Shown here piece after piece: positions 1 to 7,194 of a stretch of DNA of 8,772 nucleotides. The translations under genes were made by a program, and so were the position numbers. How positions within the stretch are numbered: the first letter of the stretch is position 1; every line of letters starts with the position of its first letter. This DNA is from Bryobacteraceae bacterium (GTDB taxonomy: Bacteria > Acidobacteriota > Terriglobia > Bryobacterales > Bryobacteraceae): contig JADGHK010000068.1 in assembly GCA_019686145.1 (NCBI GenBank), positions 1 to 8,772 on the forward strand. The letters run 5' to 3'. The notes beneath the pieces were generated by a model. The model was given only the letters and a program-made list of their open reading frames with translations, made no database searches and was not told the origin of the DNA.

Positions 1-1408
1 TGAGAGCGTAGACCGCCTGCCGCGGAATAGCGCTTTTCGCTGTCTGTTCAAGGAGTTGGATGGTTACGGGATCGTTGACCGTAATGCGGGCGCTCTCCAG
101 GTCCAAACGCCGCGCCTCGAGGCGCTTCCGCACTGTCAGCACGTACTCGTGCCGCGCGCGCTGCACGAGAAGAATCCAGATCCCGGTCAGTCCAATCACC
201 ACGACGGCGATCTGGCGGATCGTGAGGTCAAGAACCCCGGTCAGAAGAATCAGGAGCGCGCCTCCCAGGCCCCGGGCGGCCCGGTCTACAAATATGTCTA
301 CGAAAGCCTTGGCCCGGTTCTTCAGCTCCGCTGGCAGCGGAAGGTAGAGCAGCTCCATGCCGGTCCGATTGAAGGAGTACCGGCCTGCGGCTTCCGCAAG
401 CCGGGCGGCCCCCAATGCGAAGAGACCCGGACTGATGGCCGTCCCTAGCGAAGCGATTGCAAGGGAGGCCGGCATGATCTGAAGAGTTCCCCCGACGCCG
501 AAGCGATTGACAACGGCAGAGGTTACGAACAACTGAAGGACGATGGTGGCCAGATTCACATAGAGGCCGCGGAAGCTGCCCAGAAACGCGGTGAGCTCAT
601 CGCCTGTGAACCTTTGCTTGGCGACGGCGCTGAATTGATACTCCACCATGACGTCGACGACGTACGTGATGGTAATGATGGCAATCATCACCTGGAGATG
701 GCGGTAGCGGGTAACGGCGCCAACGATGTCGAGGATTGAGAACTCCATTGTTTCGTCCTCCACCGCGCGCACCCCGCTCAGCGAAACGCCTTTTTGCAGG
801 AGGGTCAGCCGGAAGCACAGATAGGCCAGGGCAACCACTGCCGCGCTTGCAAGCATGAGGTTCTTGGTTCCGATCCAGTCAACGGCGAGCGCGGTGAACG
901 ATCCGCCGAACGCTGCTCCCAAGACCGCGCCGACGCCCAGAATCCCGTACAGCCGTTTCGCTTCTCGCGCGTTAAATACGTTCGCCGCTACGAGCCAGCC
1001 CTGCGACACCAGGACAATGCTGAAGAGGCTCACCCAGATGTTAAAGGCGTAGTAGGCCCACGGGCGTGTGGGGGGAACGTCGACGGGCTCCAGGAGCAGC
1101 CAGAACCCAAAGAGACAAAGAATTACGATGAACGTCGTCGCCGTGACGGCCGTCTTTAAAGATGTCCTGATGGCCAGCTTGGTGTAAGAGTAAGCGAGAA
1201 CGCCGCCGGCGCCTGCAATAAAAATGTAAAGATAGGGGAGCCTCTCCGCGCTGAACTTGTTGAGAAAAAGGGACTGGGAGACCGGCTTCAGGATGTAGTA
1301 GGAAAAAAGGACGCACAGCAGGTACAACGACATGAACAGAGTGCGAAGGTATTCGCCTCTGCGAATGTCAAAGAAATTCCTCCAATAGGAGCGGAAACGT
1401 CGTATCAA
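1..1408 (-). CDS. NTP/NDP-exchanger-like (Npt/TLC, MFS-like) membrane transporter, 3' end outside the window
   Basis: An open minus-strand frame translates for 469 codons without a stop and leaves the window at base 1, so the C-terminus is missing. It reads as a polytopic inner-membrane protein with about 10-12 hydrophobic segments (near residues 22-42, 56-78, 86-108, 117-145, 150-180, 184-200, then a second set after a hydrophilic loop with VEDE). Family-like landmarks are FDIRRGEY near the N-terminus, YYILKPVSQSLFLNKF after TM1, NAREAKRLYGILGVGAVLGA in the middle, and RAKAFVDIFVDRAARGLGG before the last helices. These resemble the ATP/ADP-translocase-like proteins of free-living bacteria. 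The hydrophilic tail after about residue 400 ends in IPRQAVYAL, which looks like the start of a HEAT-repeat extension. I chose the TTG at 1408 because the protein then begins a few residues before the conserved part. An in-frame ATG at 1507 would add 33 hydrophilic residues and nearly abut the divergent kinase start. Neither start has a clear Shine-Dalgarno. The substrate cannot be assigned: family members move nucleotides, but many free-living homologues are uncharacterised. Confidence 0.78.
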   Translation of the reverse strand, partial: MIRRFRSYWRNFFDIRRGEYLRTLFMSLYLLCVLFSYYILKPVSQSLFLNKFSAERLPYLYIFIAGAGGVLAYSYTKLAIRTSLKTAVTATTFIVILCLFGFWLLLEPVDVPPTRPWAYYAFNIWVSLFSIVLVSQGWLVAANVFNAREAKRLYGILGVGAVLGAAFGGSFTALAVDWIGTKNLMLASAAVVALAYLCFRLTLLQKGVSLSGVRAVEDETMEFSILDIVGAVTRYRHLQVMIAIITITYVVDVMVEYQFSAVAKQRFTGDELTAFLGSFRGLYVNLATIVLQLFVTSAVVNRFGVGGTLQIMPASLAIASLGTAISPGLFALGAARLAEAAGRYSFNRTGMELLYLPLPAELKNRAKAFVDIFVDRAARGLGGALLILLTGVLDLTIRQIAVVVIGLTGIWILLVQRARHEYVLTVRKRLEARRLDLESARITVNDPVTIQLLEQTAKSAIPRQAVYAL

Positions 1409-1514
1409 GGCGGAGAAGATTTCCCGGCCGTGCGGTGAACGATGAGAGGTCCGAGAAACCCCGAGTGTATCACATTCCCTTCGTTCATCCGGATGGCCGC
1501 GATACATTAGCTCT
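1409..1514. promoter_or_regulatory. Divergent intergenic region between transporter and histidine kinase
   Basis: These 106 bases separate two divergently read genes and so must carry both promoters if the starts are right. On the minus strand there is a possible extended -10 element, TGA followed by TACACT (1472-1464), about 49 nt upstream of the TTG start, but no convincing -35. On the plus strand the best -10-like hexamer is TACATT (1503-1508), which would place initiation at or next to the ATG at 1515. Both matches are only 4 of 6 to the consensus. I see no clear operator palindrome. Confidence 0.3.
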
Positions 1515-2924
1515 ATGACCGTACAGCGCTTCAGGGAAGTTCTCCTTCCTGGGGGAGCGGAGAAAGACGAAGGGTTCCGGCTCGAGATCGAGCGCCTTAG
1601 CCGCGTGGGGCTTCGTGTCGCGGGTAAGGTTACGATCGGCGTGTCCGTCGTCTTCCTGATTGCGCGGCTCATCATGGGCATTGAAACTCCCCTCTGGACG
1701 GAGCTGCTTCACACAAGCACTTTTGTCGCCTATGGGGCGTTCGTTCTGATCATTGCCCGTACGAAATGGGCACGCGCTCATGCCCGCGGGCTGGCTGCGG
1801 CCGCGGGGCTGGGCGCCGCCGCTCTAGCCACCAGCGTTTCCGCCTGGTCCTCGAATGCGACTCCGCTGGCGGACGAGCTGCTTCCGGGGGAGATCACGAT
1901 GGTCATGCTCGTAGGTGTCGCTGCTGTTCCCCTGCGGCCGCTTCAGACGACCGCTTTCGGGCTGGGCTTGACGCTGATTTACGTCGGGACGTGCATCACG
2001 GCTCGATCGACGGGCTTCGGAACGGGGCCGAAATCGACCTACGTCCTGTTTACCCTGACGCTCACGGTGCTCAGTACTGCACTCACTTCGGTGGTCTACG
2101 AACAGCGTCTCCGCAGCTACCGGATGCACAAGGAGAGCCTCCGGACCGCCGAAGAATTACGCCAGGCGCAATCGAGGGTCCTGCTCTCGGAGAATGCAGC
2201 GTCCCTGGGACGCCTTGCGGCGGCGCTCAGCCATGAGCTGAATTCACCGATCGGTGCGCTGAGCAGCGCAGTCGACACCCTGCTCTTGCTCGCTTCGCGG
2301 CAGGCGGTCTCCTCGCCGTCCGAGCAGCAGCGCCTGGTGCTTCTGCAAAACGAAGTGCGCAAGACGATTCAGGACTCAGCGCGCCGGCTCGCCGAAATCG
2401 CTGCCCGCATGCAGCGTTTCACGAACCTGGATAAGGCTGAGGCAAAGAGAGTCGATCTGAATCATTTGATTGCGGATGTGGCGGAGCTGCTCAAGCCGAA
2501 CCTGCAAGGAAAGGCGACCCTTGAACTGAAGCTCGAGCCCTTGCCTGCCGTGTGGTGCCGGCCGCAGCAGATCAGCGCCGTGCTTCACAATTTGCTCACC
2601 AATGCGGTGAACGCGATTGACGGCGAAAACCGCGCCGGCGAGATTGTCCTGAGGACGCGGGCGAGCAACTCGCATGTAGAGGTGGAGGTCACCGATAACG
2701 GAAGCGGCCTTCCGCCGGAAGCTCTGGAGAACATCTTTGATCCGGGGTTTCGCGTCACTGGCGATCGCGTCTCGACCGGAAACTGGGGGATGTTCAGTTC
2801 CCGCCAGATTGTCCGAGAGCACGGCGGCGAGATCAGTATCGTCAGCACGGCGGGGAGAGGAACTAGCGTGAAGATGTCTCTGCCCTGCGGCGACTGCGCG
2901 GAGGCCTCCGTCGCGGGCGCTTAA
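1515..2924 (+). CDS. Membrane-bound sensor histidine kinase
   Basis: The 469-residue protein has an N-terminal sensor region with about six membrane helices (roughly 38-55, 64-82, 91-110, 127-142, 145-163, 175-194) and no sizeable periplasmic domain. A helical linker (about 195-225) leads to the dimerisation/phosphoacceptor domain. The H-box is SHELNSP with His240 as the predicted autophosphorylated residue. The ATPase domain shows the N-box NLLTNAVNAI (Asn363), the G1 box DNGSGLP (Asp394), the F-box IFDPGF and the segment REHGG. The second glycine box is unusual: GNWGM at 422-426 where GxGLGL is expected. The kinase should sense a membrane or small-molecule signal and phosphorylate a response regulator, but no regulator gene lies in the window, so it is an orphan here. 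The ATG at 1515 lacks a Shine-Dalgarno; a GTG at 1605 (Val31) is a possible alternative. The gene converges on the phosphatase gene, sharing stop-codon bases. Class assignment is firm; the signal is unknown. Confidence 0.93.
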   Translation: MTVQRFREVLLPGGAEKDEGFRLEIERLSRVGLRVAGKVTIGVSVVFLIARLIMGIETPLWTELLHTSTFVAYGAFVLIIARTKWARAHARGLAAAAGLGAAALATSVSAWSSNATPLADELLPGEITMVMLVGVAAVPLRPLQTTAFGLGLTLIYVGTCITARSTGFGTGPKSTYVLFTLTLTVLSTALTSVVYEQRLRSYRMHKESLRTAEELRQAQSRVLLSENAASLGRLAAALSHELNSPIGALSSAVDTLLLLASRQAVSSPSEQQRLVLLQNEVRKTIQDSARRLAEIAARMQRFTNLDKAEAKRVDLNHLIADVAELLKPNLQGKATLELKLEPLPAVWCRPQQISAVLHNLLTNAVNAIDGENRAGEIVLRTRASNSHVEVEVTDNGSGLPPEALENIFDPGFRVTGDRVSTGNWGMFSSRQIVREHGGEISIVSTAGRGTSVKMSLPCGDCAEASVAGA

Positions 2925-4174
2925 TGGTTACCGGTTTGCCCGTTCTGCCTCTTGACGACAATCGGCAGGGAGACCGGCTTGTTATTCCAGTCCACAACCT
3001 TCACTTCCCGGAATGATTTGGGGGAGATCCTCATTATGTCCCGCTCGACTTCGACTACCAGGAAGTGATGCTGGGGCGACCAGGCGGAGATCTGCGCCTT
3101 TTGCATCCAGCGTAGAATGTTGCCGGAACGCCGCTCTCCGCCTGCGCCTGTCACGATGTATTGAATACCCCCGGTCTCGCGGGCGTTGCTGGCCTGGAAA
3201 TTATGCTCGTGTCCGGTAAAGACAACCTGCACGCGGTTACGCTCAAACAATTCGAGAAAATGCTTGAGGAAAGAGCGCGAAGAGGCGTGTACTGGACCAG
3301 CCGTGAAAGGCGGGTGATGAAAGTACGCGATGCGCCAGGGAGTCGAGGCGGCCTTTTGCAGGTTCTCCTTCAGCCAAGGGTGCTGTTCCCCTTCAGGAAG
3401 ATACGGAGCCTTCTGATCGCGTTCATTCGTGTTGCTCGTGGAATCGAGCGCGAAGAAGTCCGCCAGTCCTGCGTAATTGAAGTGGTAATAGCGGCGAGGA
3501 CCGTTTTCAGGAAAGAAGAAGTTATCCAGGTAGGCGTCCAGGTCTTCCTGTGACTCCGATTGATTGCCGTCGTGGTTGCCGAGCGTGGGGTAGAACGGAA
3601 TGGACGAGATGATTTTTTCGTACGGAGCGAAGAACGTCCGCTCCCAATGCCGGTCGCTATTGCCCGTGCGCCGGTACTTCAAGAGCATGTTCAGTTTCCC
3701 GTAGATATTGTCCCCGGTGGTCAGGACGAAGCGGATGGGAAAGTCTGAATTCCGCCGCCGTTCGAATTCTTCGCGCATTGCTCTGGCGACTCTGTATTGG
3801 GCTCTGGTCGCATTTCCGTAGTCGCCAATCACGAAGAAAGCCAAAGTGCCTGCTTTCCTGGGCCACGTCCGCAGCCAGCCCTTCCCCACCTGCCGGCCGT
3901 CCACAGCGACCTCGTACTCGTACTCCGTATCCGGTTTCAGCCCTTCGACGCGAATCCAGTTCTGACTGGTCGTCAGTTGCCTGGAGCCGATTTTCACAAC
4001 TGCCTTGCCATGGGAGGCAGAACTCCGGCCGATCGTATTGTCGCCCTCTGTTGTTCCCCAGGCAAGGAGGGCGCTTTCGGCATCGAGAGCTCCAACGTAG
4101 GTGTAGAACTTTTGTGCGGCCTGAGCAGGAAGGAGCAGCAGGAGCAGAACGAAGATGGTTCGAACTGTTACCAT
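2921..4174 (-). CDS. Exported purple-acid-phosphatase-type metallophosphoesterase
   Basis: The 417-residue product begins with a Sec signal peptide (TIFVLLLLLLPAQA, likely cut near residues 19-20; no lipobox cysteine). It continues with a fibronectin-III-like domain typical of purple acid phosphatases (about 22-105, with VEGLKPDTEYEYEV) and then a calcineurin-like catalytic domain. All expected dinuclear-metal motifs are present: GDYG (Asp118), GDNIY (Asp155, Tyr158), GNHD (Asn200), HHPPF (His286) and GHEHNF (His322, His324). Tyr158 is the ligand that in this family binds Fe(III) and gives the purple colour, so the protein belongs with PAPs rather than generic metallophosphatases. It should hydrolyse phosphomonoesters, or phosphoproteins or diesters in some relatives, in the periplasm or outside the cell. 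The start overlaps the stop of the upstream kinase-like gene (ATGGTAA), with a weak AGGA about 11 nt upstream, which implies translational coupling. The true substrate is unknown; phosphate scavenging is the default alternative to a dedicated partner substrate. Confidence 0.9.
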   Translation of the reverse strand: MVTVRTIFVLLLLLLPAQAAQKFYTYVGALDAESALLAWGTTEGDNTIGRSSASHGKAVVKIGSRQLTTSQNWIRVEGLKPDTEYEYEVAVDGRQVGKGWLRTWPRKAGTLAFFVIGDYGNATRAQYRVARAMREEFERRRNSDFPIRFVLTTGDNIYGKLNMLLKYRRTGNSDRHWERTFFAPYEKIISSIPFYPTLGNHDGNQSESQEDLDAYLDNFFFPENGPRRYYHFNYAGLADFFALDSTSNTNERDQKAPYLPEGEQHPWLKENLQKAASTPWRIAYFHHPPFTAGPVHASSRSFLKHFLELFERNRVQVVFTGHEHNFQASNARETGGIQYIVTGAGGERRSGNILRWMQKAQISAWSPQHHFLVVEVERDIMRISPKSFREVKVVDWNNKPVSLPIVVKRQNGQTGNH

Positions 4175-5766
4175 CGCCGTTCAATTCCTACGACCGTCCA
4201 GCTCGGCTTACTCTGTCGCAAATACACCGTTACGCTCTGCTTCGGATCTCCACTGGAGATCTCCGCTGCAAGATAGGCTGCTTCCGTTCGGGGAATAGAG
4301 GCGCCGCTTTCCGGAAGGGCATGCTTGATTTCTTTCTGATTGTCGAACACGCTCCAGCGGATTTCGTACTCCCGCGGAGGGACGAATTTGTACTTCACTG
4401 CCAGGTCCTCAAACTCGAGCTTTCCGTTGCTCACGACGAAATTGTCGAGAGCAAGGACTCGCGTGAAATAGGTTTTGCCAATTTTGTCTCTGCGGCGGAT
4501 CAAGGCATTGGCGACCAGTTGCTCCGCCCGGGGATCGCTATACTTCCCCGTCTTCACGATTGCCCGGATCTCGTCGTCCGTAAAGGCCATCACCTTTTTG
4601 GCCGCCCAATAGGTGTCATCGGGAAGGCGGTTCAGGAACGCGGGATTCGGGTACTCCGTCCTGTACTTTTCCGGATCAAAGTCCTCGCCTTCCAAGAGAC
4701 CCACGGCCGGATGATACTCATACTTCCTTCTGGCCCAGTCCGGCACATAAAATCCGAGAGTGAAAAGCTGAATCAACGAAGGTTTCCACGAGAACAGATA
4801 CTCGTTGCCGGACCGTGCGCTGTTGGACTTCGTACTCGCACTGCCGAGGATCGATCCAAAGTCGATGAGATGATGCTTTACGAAGCGAACGCCATTCTCT
4901 TCGACCAGGAAGTCCAGGGTGTTGATGGCCCGGGAATCGTCGTGCCCCAGCCAGGCGCAGAAGGCAAAGAGGCCCCGGAGATCGCGCCGATGTTCATGCG
5001 GAACGATATCGTTCGGGTCGTCTTTCCGGGTCCCGTGATAGCGGAATTCGCCCAAGTACTCGCCGGGCAAAACAAGACTGGCCACGGCGCGGAACTGGCC
5101 GTCCGGTCCTCTGGGCACGTTACGGAGCGTCTCATCCACGTCTCTCTCTGACATGCGCCGCCTCTTGCCGAAGGCATCGACAAACGTGGTGCTGGGATCG
5201 ACGATCAGGCGGTTTCGGTCGAAGGCGACGAGATAGTTTTCCGGCACGTTGTACCCGAGAGCGTGGAAGAACTTGGAGCCGATCACATCGGCGGCCGTGG
5301 CCATCTCGGGGTTAGTGATCGGGTCGAACTTCAGAAAATACCGGCGATTCTTCGAGTCGAGGAAGCTGAAGCCAGGCGTGATTCCTTCTGTCTTGGCAGA
5401 CACGATCCGCCAGGGACCATCGATTGAAGGATAGTTGTCCTGGTCCGGGCCGCGCATCAGTTCCTTGATGCTCATGCGCCGGCTCCCATGCCGGTTTGTG
5501 AACCAGGAGCTGTCAGGAACTTCACCCAGTGTGTTCACGGCGCCTGCTGGGATCGGATTCCCTTTGCGTGGGTGCCGCTCTCCGGGTCTCGCGAATGTGT
5601 TGCGGAAAAAGTCGTAGTAGTCGTTCAGCTTCCTCGGCTTGAGCTTGCCGGTGGAGATCGGTTGGGGCATCTTCCAGACGGGATCATCCGGATAGAACTT
5701 TTCCGCGAACAACGGAACGAGGGCCGTGAGCGCGAGGAAGGGGAGGATTCGAAATTTGACTGCCAT
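4168..5766 (-). CDS. Exported protein with protein-kinase-like (HipA/PI-kinase-like) catalytic motifs
   Basis: I do not recognise a named family for this 532-residue protein. It starts with a signal peptide (FRILPFLALTALVPLFA, likely cut after residue 21, no lipobox), so it should be periplasmic or secreted. Residues 75-100 hold NTLGEVPDSSWFTNR. Residues 126-149 (TEGITPG, then RRYFLKFDP) resemble a nucleotide-binding loop followed by a beta-3 lysine, Lys146. Glu154 in NPEMATAADVIGSK could be its helix-C partner. Residues 275-282 read HDDSRAIN, an exact HxDxxxxN catalytic-loop pattern with Asp277 and Asn282. LIDFGSILG at 301-308 supplies the metal-binding DFG (Asp302). Spacing and order match the kinase fold, closest in style to HipA or PI-kinase-like proteins. 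A C-terminal beta-rich segment (about 435-532) looks like an Ig-like domain. Only one cysteine (Cys270) is present. The ATG is preceded by a weak AGG. A 153-bp gap separates it from the barrel gene; it has a possible minus-strand -10 (TAGAAT, 5888-5883) but no good -35. The gene is certain; kinase activity is inferred. Confidence 0.85.
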   Translation of the reverse strand: MAVKFRILPFLALTALVPLFAEKFYPDDPVWKMPQPISTGKLKPRKLNDYYDFFRNTFARPGERHPRKGNPIPAGAVNTLGEVPDSSWFTNRHGSRRMSIKELMRGPDQDNYPSIDGPWRIVSAKTEGITPGFSFLDSKNRRYFLKFDPITNPEMATAADVIGSKFFHALGYNVPENYLVAFDRNRLIVDPSTTFVDAFGKRRRMSERDVDETLRNVPRGPDGQFRAVASLVLPGEYLGEFRYHGTRKDDPNDIVPHEHRRDLRGLFAFCAWLGHDDSRAINTLDFLVEENGVRFVKHHLIDFGSILGSASTKSNSARSGNEYLFSWKPSLIQLFTLGFYVPDWARRKYEYHPAVGLLEGEDFDPEKYRTEYPNPAFLNRLPDDTYWAAKKVMAFTDDEIRAIVKTGKYSDPRAEQLVANALIRRRDKIGKTYFTRVLALDNFVVSNGKLEFEDLAVKYKFVPPREYEIRWSVFDNQKEIKHALPESGASIPRTEAAYLAAEISSGDPKQSVTVYLRQSKPSWTVVGIERRW

Positions 5767-5919
5767 GGTTGCCTGCTTCAGGGATGCGTCTTTCGAAGGA
5801 TCGTCAGCCTCCCCACAAATGCTCGCCTGTCCGGGCTGAAACGCGCCGTCGATCCGATCAGATTGCCCGTACCGATATTCTCATTCTAGCTTCCTGGGAC
5901 GAACCGCGAGAGAAATGGG

Positions 5920-7128
5920 TCAAAAGACGTTATTGAACTTCAGCCACACTTGAAAGCCCTCCCGGCTGAATCCGACATCCACTCGGAGGAAAACGTTATT
6001 CCGGACGTTCGCACGGAGTCCAAACCCGTAGCTTGTTTCGAGGTCGTGCAGATTCAACTGGGACCTGCGATCGTAGACCTTGCCGGCGTCGAAGAAAAGC
6101 GCGGCGTCCAGACCGCTGAATGTCTCCCACCGGTACTCGGCGTTCATGAGTAAAAGGTTGTCTCCATAGAAGCGGAACGGGCGAAATCCGCGCAGATCAT
6201 CCGAGCCGCCGAGCACGGGCTGAAGATAAAAAGGAACCCGCTGCCCGCTGCCGGCGTAGGTGGTTGCGGATCGCGCGCGAAGGGCAATGACGCGCCGCTC
6301 ATGAAAGAACGGGAAGTACTGCTGCGCCTCCAGATTCAGGCGGCGGAAGCTGAACTGGTTCAAGTCGCGATCCAGGTAGTAGTTGAAGTTGGCGAAATAG
6401 TTGCCACCACGCCGCGGTCCCCCTGGATTATCCCGGTAATCGTACTGAAGCACGCCCCCGGCGTGAAGGAAGTTTGTCTGCTGGGTCAAGCCTGGCGTGG
6501 TTGCCTCTGTATAGATCTGGTCGGCGGAGGCAAACCGCGAATCGATTCCCGGTCCGGCGTTCACCAGCAGATAGCCGCCTGTCGCGGCTGCGACCACGTT
6601 TTTGAATGGCCGGATGCCTGCGGTAGCAGAAAAATCGGTATCTTCGAGCCGGAAATTGCTCCGGCCGGTTTTCCGGGAGTCTTGGCCGGGGCCGTAGTAA
6701 TTCAGTGAGCCGAAATTGCGGTGGACGGCCGACAGGTCGAAGAACGCCGAATCCTGCAACAGATGGGGGGCGCTGAACTGGACTTCCTGCAGGTACCAGC
6801 TTCGTGTGGAAAGCATGGTGGAAGCGCGGAATGTGTACTTGCCGTCGGCCAGGTCGCGCCGGAGGTATTCGGGACCGATGGCAAAGCCCGATCCGGTTGC
6901 CAGGCCGCCAAGCCGAAGGCGAAAGCCGGCGATTCCCGCTGTAAAGCGCTCCAGAATCTTATACTCTTTGATCTGCTGGAGGGCGCGTTCGATGCCTGCC
7001 GTCTCATCCGGGGCGAGGCTTGCCTGCTTCCTGCGGCGTTCCTCCTGGATTTCTTCGGCGCGCGTAGTGGTTTGGGCGACGGCCGGCAGGCAGGCCACAG
7101 CGGAAAGGACGATCGCAAGGCGTTCCAT
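5920..7128 (-). CDS. Omp85/BamA-TamA-type outer-membrane beta-barrel protein lacking POTRA domains
   Basis: From the ATG at 7128 the protein has 402 residues. A signal peptide (ERLAIVLSAVACLPAVA, cut near 18-19) precedes a short charged helical stretch (about 20-60, EEIQEERRRKQ) and a beta-barrel with alternating aromatic strands ending in a C-terminal phenylalanine (KFNNVF), the usual outer-membrane assembly signal. Omp85/surface-antigen landmarks are YYGPG (about 144-148), DYRDNPGGPRRG (about 230-240), and GGSDDLRGF (about 308-315), whose LRGF corresponds to the conserved loop-6 VRGF motif, followed by AEYRWE and FFDAGKVYD. There is no room for POTRA repeats, so it is not BamA itself; POTRA-less relatives occur beside or fused to secreted enzymes. 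A TTG at 7161 would give 413 residues. I prefer 7128 because the signal peptide is then standard, although the AGGAG upstream lies about 16 nt away, which leaves the start uncertain. It follows the TPR gene by 66 bp and probably shares its transcript. Cargo or function is unknown. Confidence 0.87.
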   Translation of the reverse strand: MERLAIVLSAVACLPAVAQTTTRAEEIQEERRRKQASLAPDETAGIERALQQIKEYKILERFTAGIAGFRLRLGGLATGSGFAIGPEYLRRDLADGKYTFRASTMLSTRSWYLQEVQFSAPHLLQDSAFFDLSAVHRNFGSLNYYGPGQDSRKTGRSNFRLEDTDFSATAGIRPFKNVVAAATGGYLLVNAGPGIDSRFASADQIYTEATTPGLTQQTNFLHAGGVLQYDYRDNPGGPRRGGNYFANFNYYLDRDLNQFSFRRLNLEAQQYFPFFHERRVIALRARSATTYAGSGQRVPFYLQPVLGGSDDLRGFRPFRFYGDNLLLMNAEYRWETFSGLDAALFFDAGKVYDRRSQLNLHDLETSYGFGLRANVRNNVFLRVDVGFSREGFQVWLKFNNVF

Positions 7129-7194
7129 GGGGGCGATTCGCAATCTCCTAAGATTGCACAATCAACCCGCCTGCCGAAACAAAATGTCGTTATT

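Noticed and set aside
56..1159. Several short plus- and minus-strand open frames within the transporter region
   Set aside because: The full-length minus-strand frame through 1408-1 encodes a coherent multi-pass membrane protein, which explains the whole region. The short frames have low-complexity, charged translations.
1406..1507. N-terminal extension of the transporter to the ATG at 1507
   Set aside because: The 33 added residues are hydrophilic and unlike the family's N-terminus, and the start would leave 7 nt to the divergent kinase gene. Not excluded outright.
3778..5151. A 457-codon open frame on the plus strand, opposite the kinase-like and phosphatase genes
   Set aside because: Its translation is arginine- and proline-rich, with no recognisable domain. 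It lies exactly antisense to two genes with strong motif and signal-peptide support, so it is a high-GC shadow.
4168..5766. HipA-type toxin of a toxin-antitoxin pair
   Set aside because: HipA toxins are cytoplasmic and paired with a small HipB DNA-binding antitoxin. This protein has a signal peptide and no such neighbour.
5767..5919. Rho-independent terminator between the barrel and kinase-like genes
   Set aside because: Reading the minus strand I found no GC-rich stem followed by a T-run; the short TTCGAA palindrome at 5792-5797 is too small to matter.
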